Assembly: GCF_001545115.1 (NCBI RefSeq)
Contig: NZ_FCNU01000031.1
Location: 124,001-188,000, forward strand
Direction of reading: 5' to 3'
DNA: 64,000 nucleotides
Source of the DNA: Candidatus Protochlamydia phocaeensis
GTDB lineage: Bacteria > Chlamydiota > Chlamydiia > Chlamydiales > Parachlamydiaceae
Shown piece after piece: positions 1 through 8,767 of this stretch (position 1 is the first letter of the stretch; every line of letters starts with the position of its first letter). The notes beneath the pieces were generated by a model. The model was not told where the DNA came from and searched no databases. It saw only the letters and a list, made by a program, of their open reading frames with translations. The position numbers were made by a program, and so were the translations under genes.

Positions 1-83
1 TAAATCCGCATTCTATGCTTTTTCTTTTTTCAGATAAATGGCATTTGCATGAATAAGTAGGAAATATGAGGGGATGGATTTCA

Positions 84-641
84 ATGATAAATTTCCCGAC
101 TAATAAAAGTAAGAACATCCTCATTACAGGACGCCCGCGTGTCGGCAAATCCAGCCTTATCAAATGTTGCGCCTCATGGCTTGGCCCGCGAGCGGGGGGA
201 TTTTTTACCGAGGAAGTCCAAGGCGAAGGCATCCGCGGCCGCTCGGGCTTCCGCCTGCAGACGTTAGACGGACAAACAGGCATGCTGGCAGAAGTCGATA
301 TTTCAAGTCCTTATCGGCTAGGCCGCTACGGCATTCATATAGAAGTGCTGGATCACTTGGCCGTTCCCGCTCTTCTATCCGCTTTGCAAGATGTAAATAA
401 AGAATGGATCCTCGTTGACGAAATTGGAAAAATGGAAGAACAAAGCGAGGATTTAAAAAAACTTTTATTAAAATCGCTGGATAGTCATAAACGCGTATTA
501 GCCTCCATCCGTTGGCACGATAGCCCTTTTACCCGCCTGATCAAAGCTCGAGAGGATGTTGGCATTTTCAAGCTTACAGTTCCTAATCGAGAAGAATGCT
601 ATCTACAAATTAAAAAAATCATTTCAAACCAAGAGGGATAG
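84..641 (+). CDS. NTPase, THEP1 family
   Basis: Small P-loop nucleotide triphosphatase of the THEP1/NTPase_1 (DUF265) family, which hydrolyses ATP/GTP in vitro; its cell role is poorly known. A Walker A motif GRPRVGKSS lies near the N-terminus and a Walker B-like LVDEIGKME near residue 112, the order and spacing of the family, and total length (about 185 aa) is normal. Two in-frame ATGs exist, at 66 and 84. I prefer 84 because a G-rich GAGGGG stretch lies about 10 nt upstream and because family members start close to the P-loop; the ATG at 66 has AGGA only 3 nt away. The gene is monocistronic or leads the next small membrane gene (64 nt gap). Confidence 0.8.
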   Translation: MINFPTNKSKNILITGRPRVGKSSLIKCCASWLGPRAGGFFTEEVQGEGIRGRSGFRLQTLDGQTGMLAEVDISSPYRLGRYGIHIEVLDHLAVPALLSALQDVNKEWILVDEIGKMEEQSEDLKKLLLKSLDSHKRVLASIRWHDSPFTRLIKAREDVGIFKLTVPNREECYLQIKKIISNQEG

Positions 642-705
642 TTAATACCGCTAAAAGAGACTGTATTAAAACAACTCATGATCATACACACAAAATGAGG
701 TCAAA

Positions 706-1095
706 ATGGATATTTCCTTATTTTTTGCTAAATATTTCGGCCTTTATTTCTTGATTATAGGTCTCATTGGCTTATCGAGAAGAAACCAGGTAGAACCTGC
801 TATCAATCATCTCTTCACTCATCCAGGATTAATGGCCCTTTCTGGAATTTCCAAACTTCTCTTTGGATTAGCCATTGTTCTTATTCATCCCATATGGGAA
901 TGGGATTGGCGAGGAGTGATCACCTTTTTGGGTTATCTGGGCATCGTGGCCGGCATTATCCGCCTCTCTTTTCCCGAAAGCATGAAAACGTTTGATCTAA
1001 AGGTATTCTCTAACGCTTATTGGTTCATTTGGACTATTGTCCTTTTGTTAGGTATTTATTTCATTTATCATGGTTTCTTTGCCATAAGACAATAA
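706..1095 (+). CDS. Small integral membrane protein, unknown
   Basis: Protein of 129 aa with about four hydrophobic segments (roughly residues 5-24, 44-62, 67-86 and 105-125) and short polar loops, so it is almost certainly an inner-membrane protein. I do not recognise a named family; the four-helix layout recalls small DoxX-like or YphA-like proteins, but no diagnostic motif is visible. It lies between the THEP1-like NTPase and a DUF2892 protein, all on the plus strand with short gaps, so the three may share a transcript. Confidence 0.6.
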   Translation: MDISLFFAKYFGLYFLIIGLIGLSRRNQVEPAINHLFTHPGLMALSGISKLLFGLAIVLIHPIWEWDWRGVITFLGYLGIVAGIIRLSFPESMKTFDLKVFSNAYWFIWTIVLLLGIYFIYHGFFAIRQ

Positions 1096-1149
1096 AAGCT
1101 TGATAAAAAAATTATTTAAAATCGATGGAATGAATAAAAAGGAATCACC

Positions 1150-1380
1150 ATGAAAAAAAATATCGGGACTCCAGACCGTGTTATTCGTCTTCTCATTTCG
1201 CTTGTCCTTTTCTTTTTTGCTTGGTGGCTCCCCAGTTGGATTGTCCTAGCGCTTGCCTTATTTACTTTATATGAATCCCTTGCAGGCTGGTGCATTTTCT
1301 ATCAGCTGATAGGAAAAAATACCTGCCCGCTTCCTTCAACAAGAGAACCGCCAGTTGATCGCTCTTTTGAAGATCAGTGA
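1150..1380 (+). CDS. DUF2892 (YgaP-type) membrane protein
   Basis: Protein of 76 aa with the typical DUF2892 layout: an N-terminal NIGTPDRVIRL segment, then two hydrophobic helices, then GWCIFYQLIGKNTCPLP near the C-terminus. In other bacteria this is the membrane part of YgaP, where it is fused to a rhodanese domain; here it stands alone. The two cysteines in the C-terminal half match the conserved positions of the family. The role is unknown, though YgaP is linked to sulfur/persulfide handling. RBS AAAAGGAA lies just before the ATG. Confidence 0.75.
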   Translation: MKKNIGTPDRVIRLLISLVLFFFAWWLPSWIVLALALFTLYESLAGWCIFYQLIGKNTCPLPSTREPPVDRSFEDQ

Positions 1381-1529
1381 TTCTCAAACCACTCCCTTAT
1401 CTTTTCGCTCTGCTTTTGATGTATTCATCGTGGATGAGCTTGATAAAGGTGATGGCCATTTTTATCGCATTGCTATTTAAATGCAGAGGAAGAAGATTTA
1501 TTGAACCTGTATAAGATTGCGGGATTTCC

Positions 1530-1554
1530 GGCTGCCCTTTTATAAAAGGCAGCC
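1530..1554. repeat. Inverted repeat in convergent intergenic gap
   Basis: GGCTGCC (1530-1536) and GGCAGCC (1548-1554) are perfect inverted copies, and inside them TTTT/AAAA can pair too, giving a nearly complete palindrome of 25 bp. It lies in the gap between a plus-strand gene ending at 1380 and a minus-strand gene ending at 1697. A terminator stem or a mobile-element trace are the likely explanations. The rest of the 1381-1696 gap has no convincing gene. Confidence 0.5.
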
Positions 1555-1664
1555 AAGAAATGGGAAGACTAGGCTGCTTTGCCAGCAAACATAAATTGAT
1601 CAATGCCTTTAAGCTGTATTTTTAACTTGAATTTGGAGTTCTTTAAGATTAAATAAATGGGCCG

Positions 1665-1680
1665 GGAGCCGAACGGCTCC
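1665..1680 (-). terminator. Possible terminator after GNAT gene
   Basis: GGAGCC (1665-1670) and GGCTCC (1675-1680) form a 6-bp stem with a 4-nt loop, 17 nt beyond the stop of the minus-strand acetyltransferase. Reading the minus strand, it is followed by a T/A-rich stretch but not by a clean T-run, so the call is moderate. Confidence 0.4.
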
Positions 1681-1696
1681 TGGATTTCAGCAATAG

Positions 1697-2509
1697 CTAA
1701 GAATGAATATAAAAGGGGAACTGGCAAATTTCCTGAAAATGGAATTGGCTCCATAAACGCATCAATTCATTTTCCATCAAAATAGCCATGATGGACTGAT
1801 ATTCCCTCTTTTTAGCTTCTTTAAGAGCGGTTTGGATCAAGGCTGCTCCTATACCATGATGCCGATGGCTAGGATGCGTTCCCATATTCCAAATTCCCGC
1901 CATTTTCCCCATTGCCAATGTCAATCCTGCGACTGGCGTCTCGTTTTCGTAAGCTAAATAATGGATTTCCTTGCCTGCTTGTGTCGCTCGATTTGTGATC
2001 TGATAGAGCTGTTCAATGACTGCTGAAGAAAAGCCGAAGAGGGAAAAGATCAACGTGCAAAATTGCTTCAACTCGGTCTGAGAATCGACCCGGCGAATGT
2101 GAATTGAAGAAAGGCTGACAGCGGGCAATAGAGGCCGGTCTAAAGAAGCGCAAATGCCTCGCAGCATTCCGCTTGGCTGCATATTCTTTTGAACAAACCA
2201 ATTCGACAATTCAGATGATGGGTTTGGCGAATGCCCGGCTTTGCCTAATAACTGAGGAGCTCCCCACCAAAAAAATGGCAAGCCTTTTTTCTCAACAGCC
2301 ACTAAAATTTGCTGGGCCTTCTGTCTGCTGATCTGGTCTGAATGCTGCCAGACAGCATTGGAAACAGCCCCTTCTGTTCCGGAAAAGCAGATTGTATAGT
2401 CTAGACATTCATTAAAATCGGCTTTGGGAAATGACCGGTATTCAGCTTTTGATCCAAAAAATTCCTGACGGCCTTTAAGAATACATTGCAGAGCGTCATA
2501 TTGATGCAT
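1697..2509 (-). CDS. GNAT-family N-acetyltransferase
   Basis: Protein of 270 aa with a C-terminal GNAT fold: VAGLTLAMGKMAGIWNMGTH (about residues 192-211), then HRHHGIGAALIQTALKEA, which is the acetyl-CoA pyrophosphate loop (R/Q-x-x-G-x-G/A). The N-terminal half (1-130) is not a GNAT repeat that I recognise and may bind the substrate. Substrate unknown. The start is well supported: AAAAGGAGG lies just before the ATG. It begins 65 nt after the stop of the LuxR-type regulator on the same strand, so the two are plausibly co-transcribed and the enzyme may be under that regulator's control (inference). Confidence 0.8.
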   Translation of the reverse strand: MHQYDALQCILKGRQEFFGSKAEYRSFPKADFNECLDYTICFSGTEGAVSNAVWQHSDQISRQKAQQILVAVEKKGLPFFWWGAPQLLGKAGHSPNPSSELSNWFVQKNMQPSGMLRGICASLDRPLLPAVSLSSIHIRRVDSQTELKQFCTLIFSLFGFSSAVIEQLYQITNRATQAGKEIHYLAYENETPVAGLTLAMGKMAGIWNMGTHPSHRHHGIGAALIQTALKEAKKREYQSIMAILMENELMRLWSQFHFQEICQFPFYIHS

Positions 2510-2574
2510 ATTTTCCTCCTTTTGATGAGACTGTTCATTCTACTCAGTAGAAAAGAGGGAAAATACGGTAGTTG

Positions 2575-3399
2575 TTACTGTAACAGGCCTAAAGACCGCA
2601 ATTCATGGCCTTTGGCAATCAATTCCTTTTTATTAGCGCAGTTCAGCTTGTTTTTAATATGGTTAAGATAAGACTCTACAGTGCGGACAGATAATCCAAG
2701 CTTTTCGGCGACATCTTGCATGCGCATTTCATCACTATAATGGTTCAAGCATTCTTTTTCCCGCCTTGAGAGTTGAATAGAAGGTTTGGCGCGGATAAAA
2801 TTTAAAAATAGATCCTTAGCAGGGCTAGGCTGCTCAAAAGGAGAATCTTCCGCGCGAAAGGCTGTCCCCTTTAATTGAAATAAATCGATTGGATCAGCTT
2901 CCGCCATATTCAAAATAGGAAGGAGTTCCTCTTTGAAAAATTGACAAAACTTCTTAAGCAATGCTTGGTCATTCAAATAGGTTGAATAGATTTTCTCATG
3001 GCTGGCAGGGGCATTAAAACCAAAAAATTCACATCGCTCTTTTTGCCTCTCAATTAAGCAAAATCCATGCGACATGTCAAAATTTTCTTTAGCATATTTA
3101 AGGGCGGTTATTTGCTCTTCCTTTTGAACATAATGCGTCCAAAATAAGGCTCCTGTCTGATAGCAGCTCGGCTGCAGCATCAAGGGATCTAAGAGATATA
3201 GCTCTTGATGAGTATAATGGTCAGCCCAATCAGGACGGCTTACCAAAGGGCGCCAATATCCATCCGAAGTAAGAGAATGATACGTAAAGTAATTGATTCC
3301 AAAAGCCTGCTTGAGAGGCTCGCATACCTGCTTAATTTTATGATGGTAGCGCTTGATATAGCGTTCGACATAATTCTCTACAGACTTAACCATAGCCAT
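2575..3399 (-). CDS. LuxR-type regulator with AHL-binding-like domain
   Basis: Transcription factor of 274 aa. The C-terminal 65 residues are a LuxR/FixJ HTH (LSRREKECLNHYSDEM, then VAEKLGLSVRTVESYLNHIKNKL, then N-K-x-E-L). Upstream, around residues 66-92, the pattern PDWADHYTHQELYLLDPLM has the W-x3-Y-...-Y-x3-D-P layout of autoinducer-binding domains of LuxR proteins, in which the W, Y and D contact the signal. No acyl-homoserine-lactone synthase (LuxI) is in the window, so this would be a LuxR solo. It could sense a self-made, foreign or host compound, or nothing if the domain has degenerated. The next gene downstream is a GNAT enzyme. Confidence 0.8.
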   Translation of the reverse strand: MAMVKSVENYVERYIKRYHHKIKQVCEPLKQAFGINYFTYHSLTSDGYWRPLVSRPDWADHYTHQELYLLDPLMLQPSCYQTGALFWTHYVQKEEQITALKYAKENFDMSHGFCLIERQKERCEFFGFNAPASHEKIYSTYLNDQALLKKFCQFFKEELLPILNMAEADPIDLFQLKGTAFRAEDSPFEQPSPAKDLFLNFIRAKPSIQLSRREKECLNHYSDEMRMQDVAEKLGLSVRTVESYLNHIKNKLNCANKKELIAKGHELRSLGLLQ

Positions 3400-3429
3400 T
3401 TAATAAAATAAAAAAATTAAAGATGGGAA

Positions 3430-3530
3430 AAACTCTAAACTCAGGTCAATCATCTAGATTCGAGTTCTTTTCTCCTAGAAGAAAATAATCTCAAATATAA
3501 TTTATGGAGTTAATACAGCTTCTTAGAAGA
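3430..3530. repeat. Palindromic intergenic repeat, copy 1
   Basis: Member of the dispersed palindromic family described in the findings. Left arm about 3430-3467 (contains CTCAGGTCAATCATCTAGAT), centre TTTTCTCCTAGAAGAAAAT (3469-3487), right arm about 3488-3530 (TCTCAAATATAATTTATGGA, then TTAATAC and TTCTTAGAAG). It lies between the start of the LuxR gene and the end of the antiporter gene. A more diverged copy than those near 9.4 and 10.4 kb. Confidence 0.4.
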
Positions 3531-3604
3531 GGTCTGCCAAGCAAAACTTCGGTTTATTTTTTTATAAACAAAAGAAAAGCAAAGATTTATAAATATTCTT
3601 TATT

Positions 3605-5179
3605 TCATTTTAATTCCGCGCGCGCTACCTGTGTCTCTTCAATATCCAATTCTCTCTCAAGCAGATTTAATAATCCGTCTTCAATTTCATGCCTTTCCCA
3701 CATCTCTATGAGATGGATACGCTGGATGCGCAAAATGTCGCGCCTAACCCATTCTATAGAATGAAAATTGGATTCCATGTGGGAAGAGATTTCAAAAATG
3801 CGGTAACGGGTATTGAAATAAGTTAAAAGAAAGAAATACTCGTTCTCACCAATCCGCTTTTGCGCATATTGATGATGCAATTCTTTTTCCGCAACGCGGG
3901 CTAAGTGCTGGCGCACTCGCCGAACCACCTCTTCGCTTTCCTCGGGAGTGATCTTTAGCCATTGAATAAGGGCGTGTAACGAGAGGCTTGGAATTAGAAG
4001 AGTGAGAAAAATAACGATAAAAGTAATAAAAACCACTTCTTCCCTGCCTGGCACTAAGGCTCCATTAGGAAGATAGAAAGGCAAAGCAAGCACTGCTGTT
4101 AGAGATACAATTCCACGCATGCCTGCCCAACTCAATAAAGTGGTATCTTTTAATATATGCTTCTTTGCTGCCAGCCTAGCCATTTCTTTTTTAAGCGCAT
4201 ATTGAATGGCTTCATTTGTATAAATCCACACCATGCGAACCAAAATGGTAATACAGGTGATTAGAAGGCCATAACCGGAGTAAATAATCAATCGATCGAG
4301 AGGCATTTGCCTGGCGGCAGCCCCAAATTGCGAACCGATGAGCATAAAAACAAAACAATTTAGAATAATAATAAAAATATCCCATCCAGCTAAGCTAATC
4401 ACACGTGTTAAAGAAGAGAAATGCGTCTTAAACAGACGGGATCCGATCAACCCTCCAATGACGACAGCTAATACCCCCGACACAGCTAAATAATCGGCAA
4501 CAAGATAAAGAATATAGGGAATGGCAAAAGAAAAAACAGCAGCCATCACCGAACCAAAAAAGTGACTGGAAAACCAATGTAGGCCATATCCTAAAACAAA
4601 TCCAATGATCGTCCCTCCAAAAACGACTTTAATAAATTCTACACTCGCTTGATTCAATGAAAAAGAGCTTGATAAAAGCGCAATAACGGCTAAACGATAA
4701 AGAACTAAGCCAGACGCATCATTGATCAAGCTTTCCCCTTCCAATAGGGTAATGAGCTTTGTCTTAATTCGAAAACGCTTAAGAATAGCAATGGCGGCAA
4801 CAGCATCCGGCGGAGAAATAATTGCTCCAAAAGCAAAAGCAAGCGCCCAAGGAAATTGAGGGAAAAGCCATTTGAATAACACAGCTACAACAAGCGTCGT
4901 TGCTGCAACAAGCCCAAGCGCAAGGGAAGAAATTTCTATGATATGACGCTTAAATTCTCCAAATGCCAGGCTATAGGCAGCATGATATAAAATCGGAGGA
5001 AGCACTACGATTAAAATCAAATTCGGATCAATGGAAAGAGCACTGACCTGTGGAATAAATCCAATAGCAGCTCCTCCAAAAATTAAGACAGGGGGATAAG
5101 GAAACTTAAAGAACTGCGCAATGCCCACTAACGCCATAGCAGTCCCCATTAACCAAACAAGCGTTTGGAAATTTTCCAT
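3605..5179 (-). CDS. Na+/H+ antiporter, CPA1 (NhaP-like)
   Basis: Monovalent cation/proton antiporter of 524 aa in the inner membrane, exchanging Na+ or K+ for H+ for pH and salt homeostasis. About twelve hydrophobic segments fill residues 5-410. The CPA1 signature is clear: FAFGAIISPPDAVAA (transport-site region with the conserved D), LLEGESLINDASGLVLY (the N-D pair), and WAGMRGIVSLTAVLALP. A C-terminal cytosolic tail of about 110 residues, rich in charged residues, follows, as in NhaP/YjcE-type proteins. RBS GAGG lies just upstream of the ATG. Monocistronic. Confidence 0.9.
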   Translation of the reverse strand: MENFQTLVWLMGTAMALVGIAQFFKFPYPPVLIFGGAAIGFIPQVSALSIDPNLILIVVLPPILYHAAYSLAFGEFKRHIIEISSLALGLVAATTLVVAVLFKWLFPQFPWALAFAFGAIISPPDAVAAIAILKRFRIKTKLITLLEGESLINDASGLVLYRLAVIALLSSSFSLNQASVEFIKVVFGGTIIGFVLGYGLHWFSSHFFGSVMAAVFSFAIPYILYLVADYLAVSGVLAVVIGGLIGSRLFKTHFSSLTRVISLAGWDIFIIILNCFVFMLIGSQFGAAARQMPLDRLIIYSGYGLLITCITILVRMVWIYTNEAIQYALKKEMARLAAKKHILKDTTLLSWAGMRGIVSLTAVLALPFYLPNGALVPGREEVVFITFIVIFLTLLIPSLSLHALIQWLKITPEESEEVVRRVRQHLARVAEKELHHQYAQKRIGENEYFFLLTYFNTRYRIFEISSHMESNFHSIEWVRRDILRIQRIHLIEMWERHEIEDGLLNLLERELDIEETQVARAELK

Positions 5180-5261
5180 GTTGCCTCATTGCCTTAATTA
5201 ATTCTAAAGATTGCCGTCAACGTGCATTAAGAAAAGCTGCTGCTTTGGATAAATAGAGAAC

Positions 5262-5372
5262 AATATTTTAGGCTATCGATAGTTGCGATTATTTTCCCTT
5301 AGAACGAAGTTTACAGGAAAAAAGAACTCGAATCTAGGTCGCTAGCGTTTCTAATACCTTCTCTAATAATCT
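5262..5372. repeat. Palindromic intergenic repeat, copy 2
   Basis: Right arm is clear: AACTCGAATCTAGGTCGCTA (5325-5344), then CGTTTCTAATACCTTCTCTAA, matching the family consensus. Centre TTTTCCCTT (5292-5300) with GGAAAAAAG (5316-5324). The left arm (from about 5262, TATTTTAGGCTATCGATAG) is degraded. Lies upstream of the antiporter gene. Confidence 0.4.
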
Positions 5373-5454
5373 CCGAGCATCTCTTCAAAAATCTATCGAT
5401 AACTTATCTAGCAGCTTGATAATGGGAATGACATTAAGTCGCCATCAAAAAAAT

Positions 5455-5736
5455 AAAAGCTCAATGTAGCTATACCTTGATCGCTTTGGGAGCGATTGTA
5501 GAAAGTGCTGTGGCCTTGCCTCTTCTTGCTTGTTCTGCTCTAGCGCAGCCTTTTCCCCTGCTTTATTTGAAGATACCTTAGTTTGGTTAAAAAGCAGCAG
5601 TTTTTCCATTGCCTGGCCTGCTTTTAATTACTTGCTTAATCCCCTTAGAGTCTACCGTGTCCCTGAGGAGAAAAGTGCCTGTTTGATTGCAAGCACAGGA
5701 AACGGATTAAGCCTTCCAAAGGATGCCATCCTCTAA
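5455..5736 (+). pseudogene. Possible gene remnant in 5.2-5.8 kb gap
   Basis: In the 590-nt gap there are two open stretches in different frames that read like protein. One, about 5455-5575, encodes a hydrophobic signal-like segment (CSYTLIALGAIVESAVALP) but has no good start. The other, ending at 5736, encodes about 70 residues with PAFNYLLNPLRVYRVPEEK in its middle. They would join through a frameshift near 5560. No family recognised. It may be a decayed small secreted-protein gene, or chance. Confidence 0.2.
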
Positions 5737-5771
5737 TTTAATCAAGACGGCTCCGTAAAGCCACCCTGTGC

Positions 5772-6188
5772 TCAGCTCTTTTCTTTTTCCTTTTTTCCGC
5801 TCTCTTTTACAAGCTCTTGCGTAAGCCTAATGACTTCCTTTCCATGATATTGAATCCCGGCAAGCCAATTATGTTTAATGGCTTGATGAAAGAAGTCTTG
5901 GGCATCTTGTTGTTGAATAAAAAGCGACTTTTGCTGGCAATGCGCTTTTTCTGCAGCTTTTTTTTGCTTGTTCTCTTCTTTTTCCTCTGTGGCTGGAAAG
6001 CCCGTATCGGAAAGATCTAGTCGCAAACTATAAAAACGACAGCGTGTTCCATTAAAATAAGGACCTTGCCCTGCGAGGACCTGCTGGCTGACCTGATAGG
6101 CCTTATGCTGGGAATATCTACGATAGGCCAGCTGAAGGCCATATATGGCTGCTCCTGGCGGTATAGGGAATGAGAATGAAATCTGCAT
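5772..6188 (-). CDS. Hypothetical protein, lysine/glutamate-rich linker
   Basis: Protein of 138 aa that I do not recognise. Residues 1-60 look folded, the middle (about 67-88) is very rich in K and E with alternating charges, and residues 88-125 look helical again. No signal peptide or membrane segment. A good RBS, AAGGAG, lies about 8 nt before the ATG, which supports it as a real gene. Its neighbours, a possible remnant on one side and a propeller-like protein on the other, do not indicate a role. Confidence 0.5.
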   Translation of the reverse strand: MQISFSFPIPPGAAIYGLQLAYRRYSQHKAYQVSQQVLAGQGPYFNGTRCRFYSLRLDLSDTGFPATEEKEENKQKKAAEKAHCQQKSLFIQQQDAQDFFHQAIKHNWLAGIQYHGKEVIRLTQELVKESGKKEKEKS

Positions 6189-6270
6189 ATAGACTCCTTC
6201 TTTGAGTTCAAGAGCTCATGCTAGCATGTCGATAAATTATTCTCATCCCCCTTAACTAAAGGCTTCTGAT

Positions 6271-7707
6271 TTAGTCAGATACTGGTATAAGCGTGACTTT
6301 AAAAATATAAGGAGAAGCCGTACTGTCCAAGCGTGTTTCCGTATTTGGCAGCGTACTTGCGATCCCTCCTACGATATGTCCTATCACTTGCGGCCGATCT
6401 AGCTTATCTAACTTCAAGACTCCATTTCGATATTGCGGAAGGCCATCGGCAGGAAAGAACTGAGCGCTTGCTCCGAATAAAAACGGATTGCCCGTATTGA
6501 CGAACAAAGAGCGAATAAGGGGATATTCCGCATCCATTAAATGCTGAGTATAGTTGCCTGCACGGTCGATTTTAATCGTTGTAACTTGGTTGATAAAAGG
6601 CACTTCCGAGTCCGTTTCAAATTGTCCATTGGAAAAAAATCCGTAGCTGATCCCTCCTAAAAAAATGGTATACATGTCGCGGCTTCTTTTGGAGAATAAT
6701 CCAATAGTTGGACAATTATAATTGTTCATTCCCTGCTTAAATGTATCAGGCAAAGCGGGATCAGCCATGACGGGCGTACCAGCGGCGCTGATTTCAACAG
6801 GCACGTTCCAGACACCTCCTGTTACGGTGAAAACGCCCGAAAAAGCGATAAGCGCCGGAGATAAATATCCATGCTTGCTCTTAACAATGGGGACCACATT
6901 TAAATCCCTGCGCCTAAAATGGGGATTCGGAAAACTGGGTTTTGGATCTTGAGGAAGCACAGCCAGGGAATCTCCATCATCAAGCAGATAAAATCTGCGT
7001 ACCTGCTGGCTATACATTCCATTGGAATTGGAATTGTAGAAGCCTTGAAAGTTTTGCCCAAAAACAAGTAAAAAAGGCTGGTTTTGCATCTGTGTCATGT
7101 AACCGCCACAAACTTGAAAAAGCGGATTAAAAAGATGCCGCACGTATTGGGCAGCTTTCTCGCCGGGAGCGGGATTAATTACCCAATGCATCAATCCGGG
7201 CACATCAATTGCGGTCAAAAAGGGCTTTGTAGAGAAATTTCCATTCTCTTGGTCAACCCCATAGCCGCCGGTTATATATAAGGTATTCTTAACCTGATAA
7301 GATTGCGCACTCGTCACTGACAGAAGATCGATCTGTTGCAAAGTAAGGCCCGAGCCGGGGCCTTCTAGGGAACGGTAGGCCACAGTCTTTCTGATCGGGT
7401 CAACGACATAAACCACTCGATTCTGCTGTAAAGGAGGAAAATTATCATTTGTATCGCTAAAGCCATGCAAACCATTCGCACGACCAGCGAGCAATAGCCA
7501 TTTATCTTTATAAATAGCTGATACATAGGATTGAAGCCCTGTAGGCAAATTGAAGTCGGCAAGCTCTATTTGCACGCGGAAAGGCAGGCCCTGTTCAGAA
7601 AAAATAGGACTGACTGTTGGTGTCTGATTATCAGCGCACATAGTTGTCGTATTGCTTAACGCGGCTAAAAGTAGACAGCACGTAATACGCTTAAATAAAG
7701 TTTTCAT
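6271..7707 (-). CDS. Secreted kelch/propeller-like protein
   Basis: Protein of about 478 aa. I place the start at the ATG at 7707 rather than an upstream in-frame ATG at 7836. The later start gives a clear signal peptide (MKTLFKRITCCLLLAALSNT, cleavage near MCADN) and does not overlap the upstream gene, which ends at 7718. The mature part has repeated G-G-Y/I-containing strands (LYITGGYGVD, FSGVFTVTGGVWNV, IFLGGISYGFF, HIVGGIAST) spaced about 60-100 residues apart, as in kelch or galactose-oxidase-like beta-propellers. No catalytic motif recognised. Likely periplasmic, surface or secreted. Co-oriented with the TolB-like gene, 10 nt apart, so probably an operon. Confidence 0.6.
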   Translation of the reverse strand: MKTLFKRITCCLLLAALSNTTTMCADNQTPTVSPIFSEQGLPFRVQIELADFNLPTGLQSYVSAIYKDKWLLLAGRANGLHGFSDTNDNFPPLQQNRVVYVVDPIRKTVAYRSLEGPGSGLTLQQIDLLSVTSAQSYQVKNTLYITGGYGVDQENGNFSTKPFLTAIDVPGLMHWVINPAPGEKAAQYVRHLFNPLFQVCGGYMTQMQNQPFLLVFGQNFQGFYNSNSNGMYSQQVRRFYLLDDGDSLAVLPQDPKPSFPNPHFRRRDLNVVPIVKSKHGYLSPALIAFSGVFTVTGGVWNVPVEISAAGTPVMADPALPDTFKQGMNNYNCPTIGLFSKRSRDMYTIFLGGISYGFFSNGQFETDSEVPFINQVTTIKIDRAGNYTQHLMDAEYPLIRSLFVNTGNPFLFGASAQFFPADGLPQYRNGVLKLDKLDRPQVIGHIVGGIASTLPNTETRLDSTASPYIFKVTLIPVSD

Positions 7708-7717
7708 AGTTTTTCCA

Positions 7718-8767
7718 TTAATTAAGGTGTTGGGGAAGAATAAAGTTTGCCAAAAAGAGCTGGCTTGTCTGATCGGGGCCACGTTTAGATGTCCACATGA
7801 TTTTTGTCCCATCCGGACTGAAAACTGGAAGCCCATCGAATTTGGAATGATGGGTCAATCGATGGCTTGCTCCTGTAAAGATATTAAGCAAATAGATTTC
7901 ATAATGGGCATGCCCGTGAAGAGAAGTGGTAAAAGCAATCACCTTGCCATTCGGGTGCCAATAGGGAGCCCAATTGACCGCGTGATTGTCTGTTAACTGA
8001 CGCTCGTCGGATCCATCAGCATTGATGACAAATACTTGTAAATAGTGCGGTTTCTCTCGATCGGCCCGGAAAATAATCTGTGTGCCATCAGGAGAAAAAA
8101 ACGATCCGCCATTATAGCAATCTACAGTATGGGTCACCTGTTGCCTATCTGTCCCGTCAGCTTTCATGGTATAAATATTCATACTTCCCTCCCGATTGCT
8201 GGCGAAGACAATACGCAATCCATCAGGGGAATAGGCGCATTCAGCGTGATAAAAAGGCCCTTCTGTTAGAGCTTTCAAATTTGACCCGTCCGGATCTGCC
8301 TCATAAATATTCATATAGGGAGTAAAATCCCATTTATAATCTTCTCCTTTGCGATTATAACCCGGCACAGATAGTGCATAATTAGGATCATCCAAAAAGG
8401 GATCTGAATGGCTCGATGCAAAGAGAATTTTCTTTCCATCCGGCCTGAAAAACGCACAGGTGCACGCTCCCTTGCCTGTACTGACCATGCGAGGAATACC
8501 CTCTTCTAGATCCATGGTATAGATTTGATAATGCTTTTGCCCGACAGGAACGGCTTGGAAAATAATCGTTCTGCCATCAGGAGAAAAATAGCCTTCGCCA
8601 GCTTTTTCGAATCCCATTTCCGGAAAGGTCAGTTGCTTAATAACACTTAAATAAGGACTCTCTAAGCGAGTATCAAAAATCTCCAAGTTTGCATAGGCTT
8701 GCTGAAAAAAAAGAGAACAGGAAAGAGTGAAACAACAAAAAACAATGCGAATAAACATAAAAAGCAT
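7718..8767 (-). CDS. TolB-like PD40 beta-propeller, secreted
   Basis: Protein of 349 aa with an N-terminal signal peptide (cleavage near QQAYA-N). At least six PD40/WD40-like repeats carry the F-SPDG-x-I-x-F signature: YFSPDGRTIIFQ, FFRPDGKKILFAS, YSPDGLRIVFAS, FFSPDGTQIIF, YWHPNGKVIAFT, VFSPDGTKIMWTS. This is the C-terminal propeller of TolB without the N-terminal TolB domain, so it is not TolB itself. Such proteins bind partners or sugars at the cell envelope, or act as peptidase-like propellers. A second ATG at 8758 is also possible, with better RBS spacing (AAGAGA). Leads the two-gene unit with the kelch-like protein. Confidence 0.8.
   Translation of the reverse strand: MLFMFIRIVFCCFTLSCSLFFQQAYANLEIFDTRLESPYLSVIKQLTFPEMGFEKAGEGYFSPDGRTIIFQAVPVGQKHYQIYTMDLEEGIPRMVSTGKGACTCAFFRPDGKKILFASSHSDPFLDDPNYALSVPGYNRKGEDYKWDFTPYMNIYEADPDGSNLKALTEGPFYHAECAYSPDGLRIVFASNREGSMNIYTMKADGTDRQQVTHTVDCYNGGSFFSPDGTQIIFRADREKPHYLQVFVINADGSDERQLTDNHAVNWAPYWHPNGKVIAFTTSLHGHAHYEIYLLNIFTGASHRLTHHSKFDGLPVFSPDGTKIMWTSKRGPDQTSQLFLANFILPQHLN

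Noticed and set aside
1397-1754. Two overlapping minus-strand readings after the GNAT gene
   Set aside because: No RBS, no recognisable sequence, and they run across hairpin structures; more likely non-coding with terminator.
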